This document shows, in pieces, positions 34,322-43,812 of a stretch of 64,000 nucleotides of DNA (position 1 is its first letter; each line of letters begins with the position of its first letter). Below the pieces are notes generated by a model, which did no database searches, was not told the DNA's origin, and saw nothing but the letters and a program-made list of their open reading frames with translations. The stretch is taken from NCBI RefSeq assembly GCF_002262885.1, contig NZ_NKYF01000024.1, positions 92,032-156,031 of the forward strand, read 5' to 3'. Source of the stretch: Pseudonocardia sp. MH-G8. Its GTDB lineage: Bacteria; Actinomycetota; Actinomycetes; Mycobacteriales; Pseudonocardiaceae. Both the position numbers and the translations under genes were made by a program.

Positions 34322-35629
34322 ATGCGCTACCGGCCGAGGCTGACGACGGCGACCGCCCTCCTGGCGACCGCGGCGCTGAGCGCGGTGCTCACCGCGTGTT
34401 CCGCGGGCGACGAAGGCGGTGCCGGGGGCGCCGACGGGTTCACCTACTGGTCCATGTGGCAGGAGAGCGAACCGCAGGGGAAGGTCGTCGCCGCGGCGAT
34501 CGCGGAGTTCGAGCAGGAGACCGGTGTCGACGTCCAGGTCGAGTGGCAGGGCCGGGACAACGTGACCAAGCTGGTGGCCGCCCTGCGCGGCGGCGACGTC
34601 CCCGACCTGGTCGACCAGCAGTACTTCACGATCAAGAACGCGATCGTGGGCAACGACCAGTACACCGACCTCGCCGACGTCTACGACATGCCCGTCCCCG
34701 GTGAGGAGCAGACTGTCGGCGAGGTGGTCCCGGCCAAGTACGACCCGTTCACCACCACCGACGAGGGCGCCCGCTTCCTCGTGCCGTACGAGGTCATCGC
34801 CTACACGCTCTGGTACGACGCCGCCCGGCTCCCCGACGTCGCTGCGCAGCCACCGGCCACCTGGGAGGAGTTCACCCAGGTGCTCGCCGCGTCCGAGGCG
34901 GCGGGCCGCAACCCGCTGGCGCTCGACGCGGACATCGCCGGGTACACCGAGTACTGGACGAGCACCGCGCTCGTGCGCACCCTCGGCCCGGGCGGCTTCC
35001 GCGAGCTGGTGTCCCAGCCGGACGCGGCCGGCTGGGACCGGCCGGAGGTGCGCGACGCGCTCGGCAAGATCGCCGGTCTCGCCGCGCAGGGCTGGTTCAT
35101 CCCCGGCTACGACAGCAGCAAGTTCCCGGCCGTCCAGTCGCGGTGGGCGCAGGGCGAGGCCGACTTCCTGTACATGGGCAGCTGGGCCCCGACCGAGACC
35201 GGCAGCGTGGCGGCCGAGGGCGTCGAGTACCGCTCGTTCAACTTCCCCACGTTCGGGAGCGACGACTCGCTGCCCGCCAGCGCGATCGGCTTCGCCGTCC
35301 CGAAGTCGGCGGAGAACGCCGGCGCCGCCAAGGAGTTCATGGCCTTCTTCCTGAACGCCGACCGGCTGGCGAAGATCTCGACCGAGGCGAACAACCTCAC
35401 GCCCCGCAGCGACCTCCCGGTCCCGCCGCAGCTCGTCGACGCCAACGAGCTGGTGAGCGGCAAGGAGCTGCACCCGATCGCCGACGGCGTCGCCGCCACG
35501 TACGCCGACTTCTCCCGGGAGAGCTTCCAGCCCCTGAGCGCCCAGCTGCTGACCGGCGGCATCACCGCCGACCAGTTCGTCGAGCAGATCAAGGCCAAGC
35601 AGGTCGACTACTGGAAGGCCAACGGCTGA
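34322..35629 (+). CDS. CUT1-type sugar-binding lipoprotein
   Basis: A 435-residue extracellular solute-binding protein of family 1. The signal peptide ends in the lipobox LTAC (Cys about residue 25), followed by a Gly/Ala-rich linker. Mature features include FTYWSMWQESEPQGKV, VEWQGRDNVTKLVAALRGGDVPDLV and ADFLYMGSWAP, all typical of maltose/oligosaccharide-type binding proteins. It is anchored outside the membrane and feeds the two permeases that follow with a 1-bp overlap (TGATG). No ATPase gene is present; in actinomycetes a shared MsiK-type ATPase often serves such systems. The sugar or sugar acid is unknown. Confidence 0.88.
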   Translation: MRYRPRLTTATALLATAALSAVLTACSAGDEGGAGGADGFTYWSMWQESEPQGKVVAAAIAEFEQETGVDVQVEWQGRDNVTKLVAALRGGDVPDLVDQQYFTIKNAIVGNDQYTDLADVYDMPVPGEEQTVGEVVPAKYDPFTTTDEGARFLVPYEVIAYTLWYDAARLPDVAAQPPATWEEFTQVLAASEAAGRNPLALDADIAGYTEYWTSTALVRTLGPGGFRELVSQPDAAGWDRPEVRDALGKIAGLAAQGWFIPGYDSSKFPAVQSRWAQGEADFLYMGSWAPTETGSVAAEGVEYRSFNFPTFGSDDSLPASAIGFAVPKSAENAGAAKEFMAFFLNADRLAKISTEANNLTPRSDLPVPPQLVDANELVSGKELHPIADGVAATYADFSRESFQPLSAQLLTGGITADQFVEQIKAKQVDYWKANG

Positions 35630-36579
35630 TGGCCGTCGCCGCTCCGGCCGCGGGCGGGCGCACCCGCAAGGCCGCGCCGTCCGCGGGGTCGGTCCTCGAG
35701 CGCGAGCGCCGCAAGCTCTACATCCCGTTCCTGGTGCCCGCGCTGCTGCTGTACCTGGCGTTCGTGATCGTCCCGTCGATCGCGGCCCTGTGGATCAGCT
35801 TCCACCGGTGGGACGGCGTGAGCGACATGGAGTGGCGCGGCCTCGGCAACTACGTCGCGCTCCTGTCGGACGCGACCTTCCACACCGCCCTGGTCAACAC
35901 GCTCGTGATCCTCGTGGTCGCGGGCGGCGCCATCTTCGTGCTCAGCTTCGGGATCACGATGCTGATCCGGGAGATGCGCGGGCGCAAGTTCGTGCGCTCG
36001 GTGCTGTTCTTCCCGCACATCGTGTCGGCGATCGTGCTGTCGATCGTGTGGGGATTCCTGTTCCAGTACAACGGCGTGGTCAACGCGATCCTGAACGCGT
36101 TGTTCGGCACCGACCCGATCCCGTGGCTCGACGACGCGAACCTGTTCCCGATGATCCTGCTCGGTACGGTGTGGCTGTCCACGGGGCTGTACGTGACCAT
36201 CATCCTCGCCGGCGTCGACCGCATCCCCACGTACTTCTACGAGGACGCCCTCCTGGCCGGGGCGAATGCGTTCCAGCGGCTGCGCCACGTCACCCTCCCG
36301 CTGTCCTGGGACGTCATCACGGTGGCCGCCACGTTCTGGACGATCAGCTCCCTGAAGATCTTCGAGTTCATCTACGCATTCGGCGGCACCACGGCCGACC
36401 TTCCGCCGCCCGCCGTGTGGAACTCCGCGCTCTTCGTCTACGGCGAGTCGTTCGGCGGCCGCAGCCCGTCCTACATGTTCGGCTACGCCTCGGCGTCGGC
36501 GATGCTGATGCTCGCGCTGTTCTCGGTACTGGTGGTCGTCCTGCGGCGCGTGCTCCGGAGGGATCCCGTTGAGTTCTGA
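35629..36579 (+). CDS. CUT1 ABC permease (MalF/UgpA-like)
   Basis: The protein has 316 residues from the ATG that overlaps the binding-protein stop. The cytoplasmic N-terminus (ERERRKLYIPFLVPALLLYLAF) leads into six membrane segments, and EDALLAGANAFQRLRHVTLP is the EAA loop that contacts the ATPase. The longer upstream frame is a shadow of the binding-protein gene. Confidence 0.88.
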   Translation: MAVAAPAAGGRTRKAAPSAGSVLERERRKLYIPFLVPALLLYLAFVIVPSIAALWISFHRWDGVSDMEWRGLGNYVALLSDATFHTALVNTLVILVVAGGAIFVLSFGITMLIREMRGRKFVRSVLFFPHIVSAIVLSIVWGFLFQYNGVVNAILNALFGTDPIPWLDDANLFPMILLGTVWLSTGLYVTIILAGVDRIPTYFYEDALLAGANAFQRLRHVTLPLSWDVITVAATFWTISSLKIFEFIYAFGGTTADLPPPAVWNSALFVYGESFGGRSPSYMFGYASASAMLMLALFSVLVVVLRRVLRRDPVEF

Positions 36580-37477
36580 CGTGTCCATCGACCGGCCCAC
36601 GCGCCCGGCGCCGGCACCGCGGCGGCGTCGTCCCCGCTCCCCCCGCACGGGGTTCACCCCGGGACGGACCGTGGGCAGCGCGCTGGTGTGGGCGATCGTG
36701 GCGTTCAACCTCGCCATCTTCGCGTTCCTGCTGATCGCGTCGTTCCGCAGCACCGCGGAGATCTTCGCCCAGCCGTGGGGCCTGCCGACCACGCTGCACG
36801 TGGAGAACTGGGTGCGGGCGTGGGCGGAGAGCGGGTTCGCCCGGGCGACGGCGAACACCGTGCTCCTCGCGCTCGCGGGGGCGGTCACCGCCACCGCCGT
36901 CTGCGCACCCGCCGCGTACGTGCTGAGCCGGGTGCGCACGCGCTCGGCCGGGCCGATCTCGGTCTTCTTCGTGCTCGGGCTGGGCATCCCGGCCCACGTC
37001 ACCGTGATCCCGCTGTTCGCGATGATGGCCGACGTCGGGCTCGTCAACAGCCTGTTCGGCCTCTACATCCTCTACTCCGCGACGCACGTCCCGTTCACGG
37101 TGTTCCTGCTCACCGGCTTCTTCCGGTCGTTGCCGGCCGAGGTCGAGGAGGCGGCCGCGCTCGACGGCGCGGCGGCGTGGCGCAGCTTCTGGCAGATCAT
37201 GCTCCCGCTCGCCCGGTCCGGGATCCTGACGGTGCTGATCCTGAACGTCATCTCGATCTGGAACGAGACGCTGCTGGGACTCGTGTTCCTGCAGAGCGCG
37301 GAGAACTACACCCTCTCGCTGGCGCTGCTGAACTTCATGGCGAGCATGCAGTTCTCCGGGGCCGACTACGGGAGCCTCTTCGCGGGCGTGTGCATCCTCG
37401 TGCTCCCGATGGTCGCGCTGTACGCGTGGTTCGGCCGCCGCCTCGTGGAAGGCATCACCATGGGATCGGGGAAGTAG
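36569..37477 (+). CDS. CUT1 ABC permease (MalG/UgpE-like), TTG start
   Basis: A 302-residue membrane protein starting at TTG 36569, which is supported by CGGAGGG upstream and an 11-bp overlap with the preceding permease; a GTG at 36581 is the alternative. A basic, proline-rich N-terminal tail precedes the first segment (VWAIVAFNLAIFAFLLIASF). EEAAALDGAAAWRSFWQIMLP is the EAA loop. It completes the membrane pair of the importer. Confidence 0.87.
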   Translation: MSSDVSIDRPTRPAPAPRRRRPRSPRTGFTPGRTVGSALVWAIVAFNLAIFAFLLIASFRSTAEIFAQPWGLPTTLHVENWVRAWAESGFARATANTVLLALAGAVTATAVCAPAAYVLSRVRTRSAGPISVFFVLGLGIPAHVTVIPLFAMMADVGLVNSLFGLYILYSATHVPFTVFLLTGFFRSLPAEVEEAAALDGAAAWRSFWQIMLPLARSGILTVLILNVISIWNETLLGLVFLQSAENYTLSLALLNFMASMQFSGADYGSLFAGVCILVLPMVALYAWFGRRLVEGITMGSGK

Positions 37478-37529
37478 TGGCCGGGAATTCCTCCGGGGTA
37501 AGGTCCGGCGTGCTCGGGCGGGGAACGCG

Positions 37530-38312
37530 ATGAACGAGTCGGTGCGCAAGGCCACGGAGGTGCTCCTCGCCCTCTCCGAGGTGGAACGCCACCTCAGCGC
37601 ACGGGAGCTCGCCGAGCTCATCGACGTGCCGAAGAGCACCGCGCAGCGGCTTCTGCAGGCGCTGGAGCCCAGCGGCCTCGTCCGGCAGGACCTCGCCACC
37701 CGCCGTTACGGGCTGGGCCCGCGCACCCTGACCCTCGGCATGGCGTTCCTCGAACGGGTCGACGTGCGCGCCGAGGCGCGGCCGCACATGCACCGGCTGC
37801 ACGAGGAGCTGGACGAGACGATCGAGCTCTCGATCCGCGCCGGTGCGTCGCGGATCTACGTCGAGCAGATCGAGGCGCGCTCGGAGCTCAAGGCGAAGGC
37901 GGAGCTCGGCCGGCTCTACCCGCTGTGGGCCGGGTCGGCGGGACGTGTCCTGCTGGCCGCCATGCCCCGCGACGAGCTGCGCCGCTTCACCGCCGAAGCG
38001 GGTGCCTCGGCGTTCACCCACGTCGAGCCGCCGACGATGGCCGGCCTGGTCGCCCAGCTCGAGGCGGAGAGCGGGCGCGGCTACGCCATGGCCTTCGACG
38101 AGACCATCCGCGGGGTGCACACGATCGCCACGCCGGTACGGATCGGCCCGTCCGAGGTGGCGGCCCTGAGCGTGTCCGGGCCGTCGAGCCGGTTCGACGA
38201 GCCCCTGATGCGGTCGGCCGCAGGCCCCCTGATGGCCGCAGCCGCCGCGATCGATGCGGCGATGGGCTTCGCGACCCCGGCACCCGATGGTGAGCAGGTG
38301 CACACCGGCTGA
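37530..38312 (+). CDS. IclR-family regulator of the sugar-acid-like locus
   Basis: This 260-residue protein contains a winged helix (LSARELAELIDVPKSTAQRLL, residues ~22-42) and an IclR effector domain (VEQIEARSELKAKAELGRLYPLWAGSAGR...). It follows the permease genes on the same strand after 52 bp and is probably in their operon. It likely controls both divergent operons through the palindrome at 34284-34296. The effector is probably a pathway intermediate. Confidence 0.86.
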   Translation: MNESVRKATEVLLALSEVERHLSARELAELIDVPKSTAQRLLQALEPSGLVRQDLATRRYGLGPRTLTLGMAFLERVDVRAEARPHMHRLHEELDETIELSIRAGASRIYVEQIEARSELKAKAELGRLYPLWAGSAGRVLLAAMPRDELRRFTAEAGASAFTHVEPPTMAGLVAQLEAESGRGYAMAFDETIRGVHTIATPVRIGPSEVAALSVSGPSSRFDEPLMRSAAGPLMAAAAAIDAAMGFATPAPDGEQVHTG

Positions 38313-38385
38313 CGTATGAGCCCACCCCATCGGGGGAACGCCTCCTCAGATCCGATTGCTCCCGATGGACGAGGAGAACACTTCG

Positions 38386-38829
38386 ATGCGGCTCGCACGC
38401 CCTGTCGCCGGCGCGATCCTGGCCGGCGCCACCACGGCCGGTCTGCTGACCGGCGCGGGCTCCGCCGCGGCTGCCCCGGCATCCTGCGACGCCACGGCGC
38501 GCGCCTGCGTGGACCTGTCGGAGGGCTCGGCCTGGCTGATGGACGAGGGCGAGGTGACCTACGGGCCGGTCCCGGTGGCGTCCGGCGGCCAGGGCCACCG
38601 CACTCCTGCAGGGACGTTCGCGGTGACCTACAAGGACATCGACCACCGCAGCCGCGCCTACGACGACACGCCGATGCCCTACGCGGTGTTCTTCACGACC
38701 AGCGGCGTGGCGTTCCACGAGGGTGACCGGAACTCCCGCTCGCACGGCTGCGTCCGGCTCTCCCCCGACGCCGCGGCCGCCTTCTACGAGGGGCTGCGCC
38801 CCGGCGACGCGGTCCAGGTGCGTCGCTGA
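38386..38829 (+). CDS. Secreted L,D-transpeptidase (YkuD domain)
   Basis: The protein is 147 residues when begun at ATG 38386, eight bases after GAGGAGA. It has an export signal (MRLARPVAGAILAGATTAGL, then an Ala-rich cleavage region). The short YkuD domain has the catalytic motif HEGDRNSRSHGCVRL, with His and the nucleophilic Cys of SHGC. Such enzymes make 3-3 cross-links in peptidoglycan or attach proteins to it. The protein is much smaller than mycobacterial Ldt proteins and has no Ig-like domain or second anchor, so it is probably a free secreted catalytic domain. Confidence 0.87.
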   Translation: MRLARPVAGAILAGATTAGLLTGAGSAAAAPASCDATARACVDLSEGSAWLMDEGEVTYGPVPVASGGQGHRTPAGTFAVTYKDIDHRSRAYDDTPMPYAVFFTTSGVAFHEGDRNSRSHGCVRLSPDAAAAFYEGLRPGDAVQVRR

Positions 38830-38838
38830 CGGCGGGCG

Positions 38839-40107
38839 TCAGAAGTACGTGCGCACCGCGTCGACGACCCGGTCCTCATCGTCCAGCACCGGGAGCAGCG
38901 ACCACTTGTCGAATGCCGTGCACGGGTGCGACAAGCCGAAGGTGAGCAGGTCGCCGACCCGCAGCCGCCCGTCGTGGTGGAGGAACGCGTGCTGGTCGTT
39001 GAGCTCGACAACCTCGGCGGCCCCGACCAGCGGCTCGGCCGCGACGGCCCCGGCGGCGCGACGGGCGAGCGGCACGGGCAGGTCCAGGTCGTAGGGCGCG
39101 TCCCGTTTGCCGAACCCGGCGACGGCGAGCCCGGTCTCCGGGGTCGACAGCACCCGCGCCCACAGCTCGAGCGCGGGCCGCAGCCGCTCCCCCGGGCCCG
39201 CCGCCTCGGCGCGCAGCGGCGAGCTGCGCTCGTAGGACAGGTGGTCGTGGGTGACGTACCCGCCCGAGCGCAGCACGGCCCGCACCGGCACGCTCGTACC
39301 CGCGAGCCGGCTCGTCGCGGCCACGACCCGGTCGAAGAAGGCGCTGCCGCCCGCGGTGACGACCAACTCGGTGCGGTCGCGGAACAGGCCCTTCCCGTCG
39401 AGGACCTGCACGGCTGCCACCAGGCGGGCGAGGAAGTCGTCGACGCGCCGCACCGCCGCCGCGGCCCGAGACGGTGGCAGGACCCCCTCGTACCCCTCGA
39501 CGCCCGCGAGCGCGAGCCACCGGCTCGCGGCCACCCGCTCTGCGAGGGCGACGAGGTCGGCCGGGTCCCGCACGCCGGTCCGCCGGCCCGGCACGCCCAG
39601 CTCGACCAGCACGTCCACCGGTCGCGCGGCGTCCGCCTCGGCGAGAACGGCCTCCATCAGCTCCACGCCCTCGACCGAGTCGACGAGGCACAGGAACGTG
39701 AAGCCGGGGTCCCGCCGCAGCTCCGCGGCGAGCCACCGCAGCCCGGGCGCGTCCACGACCTGGTTGGCCAGAAGCACGCGCGGCACGCCGAACGCGCGCA
39801 TCAGCCGCGCCTGGCCGATGGTCGCCGCGGTGATCGCCCAGGCCCCGGCGGCGAGCTGGCGTTCGAACAGCTGCGGCGCCATCGTGGTCTTGCCGTGCGG
39901 GGCGAGCGAGACCCCACGCTCGGCGCACCACGCCGCCATGCGCGCGATGTTGTGGGCCACCGCCGATTCCCGCAGCGTCACGACGGGCAGCAGCAGGTCC
40001 GCGACCGTCCAGCCGGCCTCCGGCACCTCGCCGAGGGTGAGCCCGAGGTCCGGGAACGCCCGGAAGCGGGCGTCGACGGGTTCGTCCTGGCGGGTCGGGT
40101 CAGGCAC
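38839..40107 (-). CDS. D-threonine aldolase/D-serine dehydratase-like PLP enzyme
   Basis: The 422-residue protein has a fold-III (alanine-racemase-like) N-terminal barrel with the PLP lysine Lys73 in LAPHGKTTMAP. The C-terminal domain of the D-serine-dehydratase type carries NDQHAF and SHPCTAFDKW, whose His and Cys bind a divalent metal. Members cleave D-threonine or related beta-hydroxy-D-amino acids to glycine and an aldehyde, or deaminate D-serine. GTG start; it overlaps the upstream MHS transporter by 8 bp, suggesting that transporter brings in the substrate. Confidence 0.8.
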   Translation of the reverse strand: MPDPTRQDEPVDARFRAFPDLGLTLGEVPEAGWTVADLLLPVVTLRESAVAHNIARMAAWCAERGVSLAPHGKTTMAPQLFERQLAAGAWAITAATIGQARLMRAFGVPRVLLANQVVDAPGLRWLAAELRRDPGFTFLCLVDSVEGVELMEAVLAEADAARPVDVLVELGVPGRRTGVRDPADLVALAERVAASRWLALAGVEGYEGVLPPSRAAAAVRRVDDFLARLVAAVQVLDGKGLFRDRTELVVTAGGSAFFDRVVAATSRLAGTSVPVRAVLRSGGYVTHDHLSYERSSPLRAEAAGPGERLRPALELWARVLSTPETGLAVAGFGKRDAPYDLDLPVPLARRAAGAVAAEPLVGAAEVVELNDQHAFLHHDGRLRVGDLLTFGLSHPCTAFDKWSLLPVLDDEDRVVDAVRTYF

Positions 40108-41425
40108 TGCGTCCTCCGTGCGGGGCGGGCCGCTGCTCGCGGACCAGGAGCGTGGTGAGCAGGGTGATCAGCCCGAGGAGGGCCCAGTAGCCGGCGACGA
40201 GCCACGGCGCCCCACCCGACACCGCCACCAGCGCGGTGGCGATGAACGGGGCCAGGCCGCCGGCGAACATGGCCGAGAACTGGTAGCCGAGCGAGATGCC
40301 GGAGTAGCGCACCCGGGTGCCGAACAGCTCGGTGAAGAACGCGGGCTGGGTGGCGAACATGGCACCGTTCGCCACCGCGTAGCCGATCACGAACGCGATC
40401 ACGACCAGCACCGGGTCGCGGGTCTGCAGGATCAGGAAGAACGGGAACGCGAAGACGACGTGCAACGCGGCGCCGAAGAGGTAGACCGGTCGCCGGCCGA
40501 TGCGGTCCGACAGCGCCCCGTACAGCGGCGTGATGACGAACTGGACCACGGCGGCGACCATCGTGGCGACGAGCCCGATCCCGGCCGCCAGCCCGAGGTC
40601 GTTCGTGACGTAGTTGAGCGCGAAGACGCTGATCAGGTAGCCGCACGCGTTCTCCGCGACCCGCATCCCGATCACGAGACCGATCGCGCGGCGCTGCGTG
40701 CGCAGCGCCTCCACGACCGGACGCCCTGCCTCGCCGCCGCTCTCCTTCAGCTCCGTGAACTCGGGTGACTCGGGCACGCGCAGGCGGATCACGAGGCCGA
40801 CCGCCACCAGCACGATCGAGAGCAGGAACGGCACCCGCCAGCCCCACGACAGGTAGGCCTGCTCGCTCAACCCGCCCGACAGCGCGGCGTTGAACCCGGT
40901 GGCCAGCAGCAGGGCCGCGGAGGAGGCCATCTGCGGCCAGCTGCCGTAGAAGCCGCGACGCCGCACCGGGGCGTGCTCGGTCATCATCAGCACCGCGCCA
41001 CCCCACTCACCACCCACGGCGACGCCCTGCAGGATGCGCAGCAGCACGAGCAGGACCGGCGCCCAGACCCCGATCGCGTCGTAGCCGGGCAGCAGGCCGA
41101 TGCCGAAGGTCGCGATCCCCATCAGCAGCAGCGTGATGACCAGTGCGGACTTGCGGCCGACGCGATCGCCGATGTGACCGAAGATCACGCCGCCGATCGG
41201 CCGGGCGAAGAAACCCACGGCGAACGTCGCGAACGCCGACAGCGTGCCGACCAGGCCGCCGCCGCCCGGGAAGAACAGGTCGCCGAACACCAGAGCGGCC
41301 GCGAGCCCGTAGAGGAAGTAGTCGTACCACTCGACGAGGGCGCCGACGAAACTCGCGACCCCCACCTTGCGCAGCGTCCGCGGGTCGCTGCCCGCCCCCG
41401 TCACCCGGCTCGCCGGCTCGGCCAC
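40100..41425 (-). CDS. MHS-family (metabolite:H+ symporter) MFS transporter
   Basis: This protein has 441 residues from GTG 41425, which has GGAGG five bases upstream; ATGs at 41455 and 41482 are alternatives without such a site. It has MHS landmarks: ASFVGALVEWYDYFLYG, GHIGDRVGRKSALVITLLLMG and LLRILQGVAVGGEWGGAVLMM. Twelve membrane segments are expected. MHS proteins import organic acids, betaines and amino acids by proton symport. Coupling with the D-threonine-aldolase-like gene suggests a D- or hydroxy-amino acid. Confidence 0.87.
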   Translation of the reverse strand: MAEPASRVTGAGSDPRTLRKVGVASFVGALVEWYDYFLYGLAAALVFGDLFFPGGGGLVGTLSAFATFAVGFFARPIGGVIFGHIGDRVGRKSALVITLLLMGIATFGIGLLPGYDAIGVWAPVLLVLLRILQGVAVGGEWGGAVLMMTEHAPVRRRGFYGSWPQMASSAALLLATGFNAALSGGLSEQAYLSWGWRVPFLLSIVLVAVGLVIRLRVPESPEFTELKESGGEAGRPVVEALRTQRRAIGLVIGMRVAENACGYLISVFALNYVTNDLGLAAGIGLVATMVAAVVQFVITPLYGALSDRIGRRPVYLFGAALHVVFAFPFFLILQTRDPVLVVIAFVIGYAVANGAMFATQPAFFTELFGTRVRYSGISLGYQFSAMFAGGLAPFIATALVAVSGGAPWLVAGYWALLGLITLLTTLLVREQRPAPHGGRSA

Positions 41426-41553
41426 GTCCGTCCCCCTCCGTCGCGGTGCCGACATCCTGACGCCGATCCGCCGCCGGTGCATCAGGAAGGATCAGGGGCG
41501 CCGTCGGGGCGGTCCCCGATGCCGCACGCCCCGCCGTCCCGGACGCTGGATGC

Positions 41554-42231
41554 ATGTCACGAGCCGTCCGCCGCTGGCGCCACCTGACCGTGTGGGCGCA
41601 CGCCGTGTCCTCGATCGGCTGGATGGCGCTGGCCCTGTCGCTGTTCGCCCTCCTCGCCCTCGGCCTCACGACCGAGGACCCGCAGATCGCGGCCGCTGCG
41701 GTGGCCATGGCCCACCACCTCGACACCGTCCTGCTCGCGCCGCTGGCGAACGCGTCCGCGTCCACCGGGCTGATGCTCTCGCTCGGCACCGTGTGGGGGC
41801 TCGCCCACCACCGCTGGGTGCTGGCGAAGGCCGCCATCACGCTCGTCCAGCTCTACGCCGGGATCTTCCTGCTCTCCGGCGCGCTCGGCGCTGCCGCCGA
41901 GGCACGCAGCGCCCCGGTCGCCCTCGCGGTCGGAACCGCGGCGATGGCGGGCGCGATCGGGTTCCAGGCCTGGCTCTCGTTCGCCAAGCCCGGACCGCGG
42001 ACGCGGTGGGCACGCGACCGCGGGACCGGCCGCACCGTCCGCCTCCCGACCGCGTCGGCCGCGCACTTCGCCGCCGCGGTACTCGCCCCGCTGGTCGACA
42101 TCGCCGTCGGTACCGCCGTAGGCTTCCCGACCCCGGTGCTGTCGCTCGTGACGCTGGTCGTCGCCGTCGTGGCGCGCAAGCGCACGCTGCGTGCCCCGGA
42201 CCGCTCCCATCCGGCGCCCCAGCCCGCATGA
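41554..42231 (+). CDS. Four-segment membrane protein (DUF2269-like), unknown function
   Basis: A 225-residue protein with four hydrophobic segments: about residues 15-38, 55-75, 85-110 and 120-140, then a last pair near 165-210. The pattern HAVSSIGWMALALSLFAL with a histidine before the first segment and HHRWVLAKAAITLVQL resembles DUF2269-type proteins of actinomycetes. No catalytic motif is seen. It stands alone between divergent and convergent neighbours. Confidence 0.65.
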   Translation: MSRAVRRWRHLTVWAHAVSSIGWMALALSLFALLALGLTTEDPQIAAAAVAMAHHLDTVLLAPLANASASTGLMLSLGTVWGLAHHRWVLAKAAITLVQLYAGIFLLSGALGAAAEARSAPVALAVGTAAMAGAIGFQAWLSFAKPGPRTRWARDRGTGRTVRLPTASAAHFAAAVLAPLVDIAVGTAVGFPTPVLSLVTLVVAVVARKRTLRAPDRSHPAPQPA

Positions 42232-42256
42232 TCCTTGCGAGCCGGGTCCGCAACGA

Positions 42257-43303
42257 TCAACCGGTGGCGCGGACGAGGTCGATGGCGCGGGCCAGGGTGC
42301 TCAGGCGCTCGTCGAGCGTGTCGCCCGCGGGGTAGAGCCGCACGGTGTCGACGCCCGCGCCGCGCCAGACGCGCAGCCGGTCGCGCACCATCTCCTCGGT
42401 ACCGACCAGCGTGGTGGCCAGGACCATCTCGTCCGTCACGAGCGCGGCGGCGCCCTCGCGGTCGCCGCCCTGCCAGCGCTCGCGCACGGCCGCGGCGGTC
42501 TCGGTCCAGCCCTGGCGGCTGTAGGCGTCGTTGTAGAAGTTCGTGCCGGCCGAACCCATCCCACCGAGGCTGAACGCCAGCTTCTGCTTCCGGTCGGCCA
42601 GCATCGGGCGCAGCGCGTCCTCGTCGGCGGCGAAGGCGACCTCCGCGCCCTGGCACACGTCCAGGTCCCGGCGGTGCCGGTCGGCGCGCGCCAGCCCCGC
42701 GTCGAGGTGGGTGAAGTAGGCGTCGGCGCCCTCGGGCACGAAGCTGGTGCCCAGCCAGCCGTCGGCGATCTCACCGGTCAGCTCCAGCAGCCCCGGCGCG
42801 AGCGCCGCCAGGTAGACGGGGATGTCCGGGTTCGGCGCCGCCGACACCCGCATGGGACGGCCCTCCCCGCCGGGCAGCGGGATCCGGACCGTGCGCCCGT
42901 CGTAGGCGACCTTCTCCCCCGCGAGGACCTGCCGGACGACCTCGACGGTCTCGCGCACGCGCGTGAGCGGCCGGGCGAACGGCACGCCGTGCAGGCCCTC
43001 GATCACCTGCGGCCCGGACGGCCCCAGGCCGAGCAGGAACCGGCCCTGCGACATGTCGGCGAGCGTGAGCGCCGCCTGCGCGACCGCGACCGGCGTCCGC
43101 GTGCCGACCTGGATGATCCCCGAGCCCAGCAGGATCCGGTCGGTCCGCGCAGCCAGGTAGCCCAGCACCGACGGCGCGTCGGAGCCCCAGGCCTCCGCGA
43201 CCCAGCAGACGTCGAGGCCGAGCTTCTCCGCCTCGCACACGAACTCGACGGTGTCGCGGAAGCCCGCGCCGCCCGAGCCCTCGACGGTCGTGGCCGTGCG
43301 CAT
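42257..43303 (-). CDS. LLM-class F420-dependent oxidoreductase
   Basis: The protein has 348 residues from ATG 43303, which overlaps the SRPBCC stop (ATGA); the longer frame upstream is a shadow. It shows the bacterial-luciferase-like barrel: VCWVAEAWGSDAPSVLGYLAARTDRILLGSGII, then GRFLLGLGPSGPQVIEGLHG. Actinobacterial members of this branch use coenzyme F420. They reduce or oxidise diverse small substrates such as glucose-6-phosphate, methylene-H4MPT or ketones. Coupling to an SRPBCC (lipid/polyketide-binding) protein hints at a hydrophobic substrate. Confidence 0.85.
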   Translation of the reverse strand: MRTATTVEGSGGAGFRDTVEFVCEAEKLGLDVCWVAEAWGSDAPSVLGYLAARTDRILLGSGIIQVGTRTPVAVAQAALTLADMSQGRFLLGLGPSGPQVIEGLHGVPFARPLTRVRETVEVVRQVLAGEKVAYDGRTVRIPLPGGEGRPMRVSAAPNPDIPVYLAALAPGLLELTGEIADGWLGTSFVPEGADAYFTHLDAGLARADRHRRDLDVCQGAEVAFAADEDALRPMLADRKQKLAFSLGGMGSAGTNFYNDAYSRQGWTETAAAVRERWQGGDREGAAALVTDEMVLATTLVGTEEMVRDRLRVWRGAGVDTVRLYPAGDTLDERLSTLARAIDLVRATG

Positions 43304-43812
43304 CAGCCGCGACCCTCCGCCCGCTCCTTGATGCCGGCGAGGGTGGCGGTCATGTTCGCCTCGAACTCCCGCAGCCGCACGAACACGATCTTCTGCTCCT
43401 TGTCGGGCATCTTCTCGATCGCCTGGCTCAACCCGGAGCGCCCGGGCCCCAACCGCACCCATTCGGTCAGCCGCGTGCCGCTGCCCTCGGGATGGAGTGT
43501 GAATCGCCACGTCGCCGAGGGGTCGGCCGGGTCGTGCACGGCCCACGCGAACACGCGCGGCGGCGCGCACTCCACGACCTGCGAGGTGGCCGACCACTCG
43601 CCCAGCGCCTCGTGCCGGTTGTGCCCCACGAAGCGCGACCCGACCGCGGGTCCTGCACCGTCGAGCCACTCCACCGCCTGCAGCTCCGGGCTCGTCCCGG
43701 CCATCGCCGCGAGATCCACCACCGCGGGCCAGACCGCCTCGGCCGGGGCGTCGATCCAGGTGGTCACCTCGGCCGTCGGGCCGTCGGCGTAACGGGCACC
43801 GGTCCACTCCAT
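43303..43812 (-). CDS. SRPBCC-family (polyketide cyclase/START-like) protein
   Basis: This 169-residue protein begins with an EWTGARYADGPTAEVTTWIDAPAEAVWPAVVDL strand-helix typical of SRPBCC proteins. GSRFVGHNRHE, VFAWAVHDPADPSATWRFTL and GTRLTEWVRLGPG mark the curved sheet. The fold encloses a hydrophobic cavity. It is the first gene of a two-gene operon with the LLM oxidoreductase and may bind the same ligand. Confidence 0.8.
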   Translation of the reverse strand: MEWTGARYADGPTAEVTTWIDAPAEAVWPAVVDLAAMAGTSPELQAVEWLDGAGPAVGSRFVGHNRHEALGEWSATSQVVECAPPRVFAWAVHDPADPSATWRFTLHPEGSGTRLTEWVRLGPGRSGLSQAIEKMPDKEQKIVFVRLREFEANMTATLAGIKERAEGRG

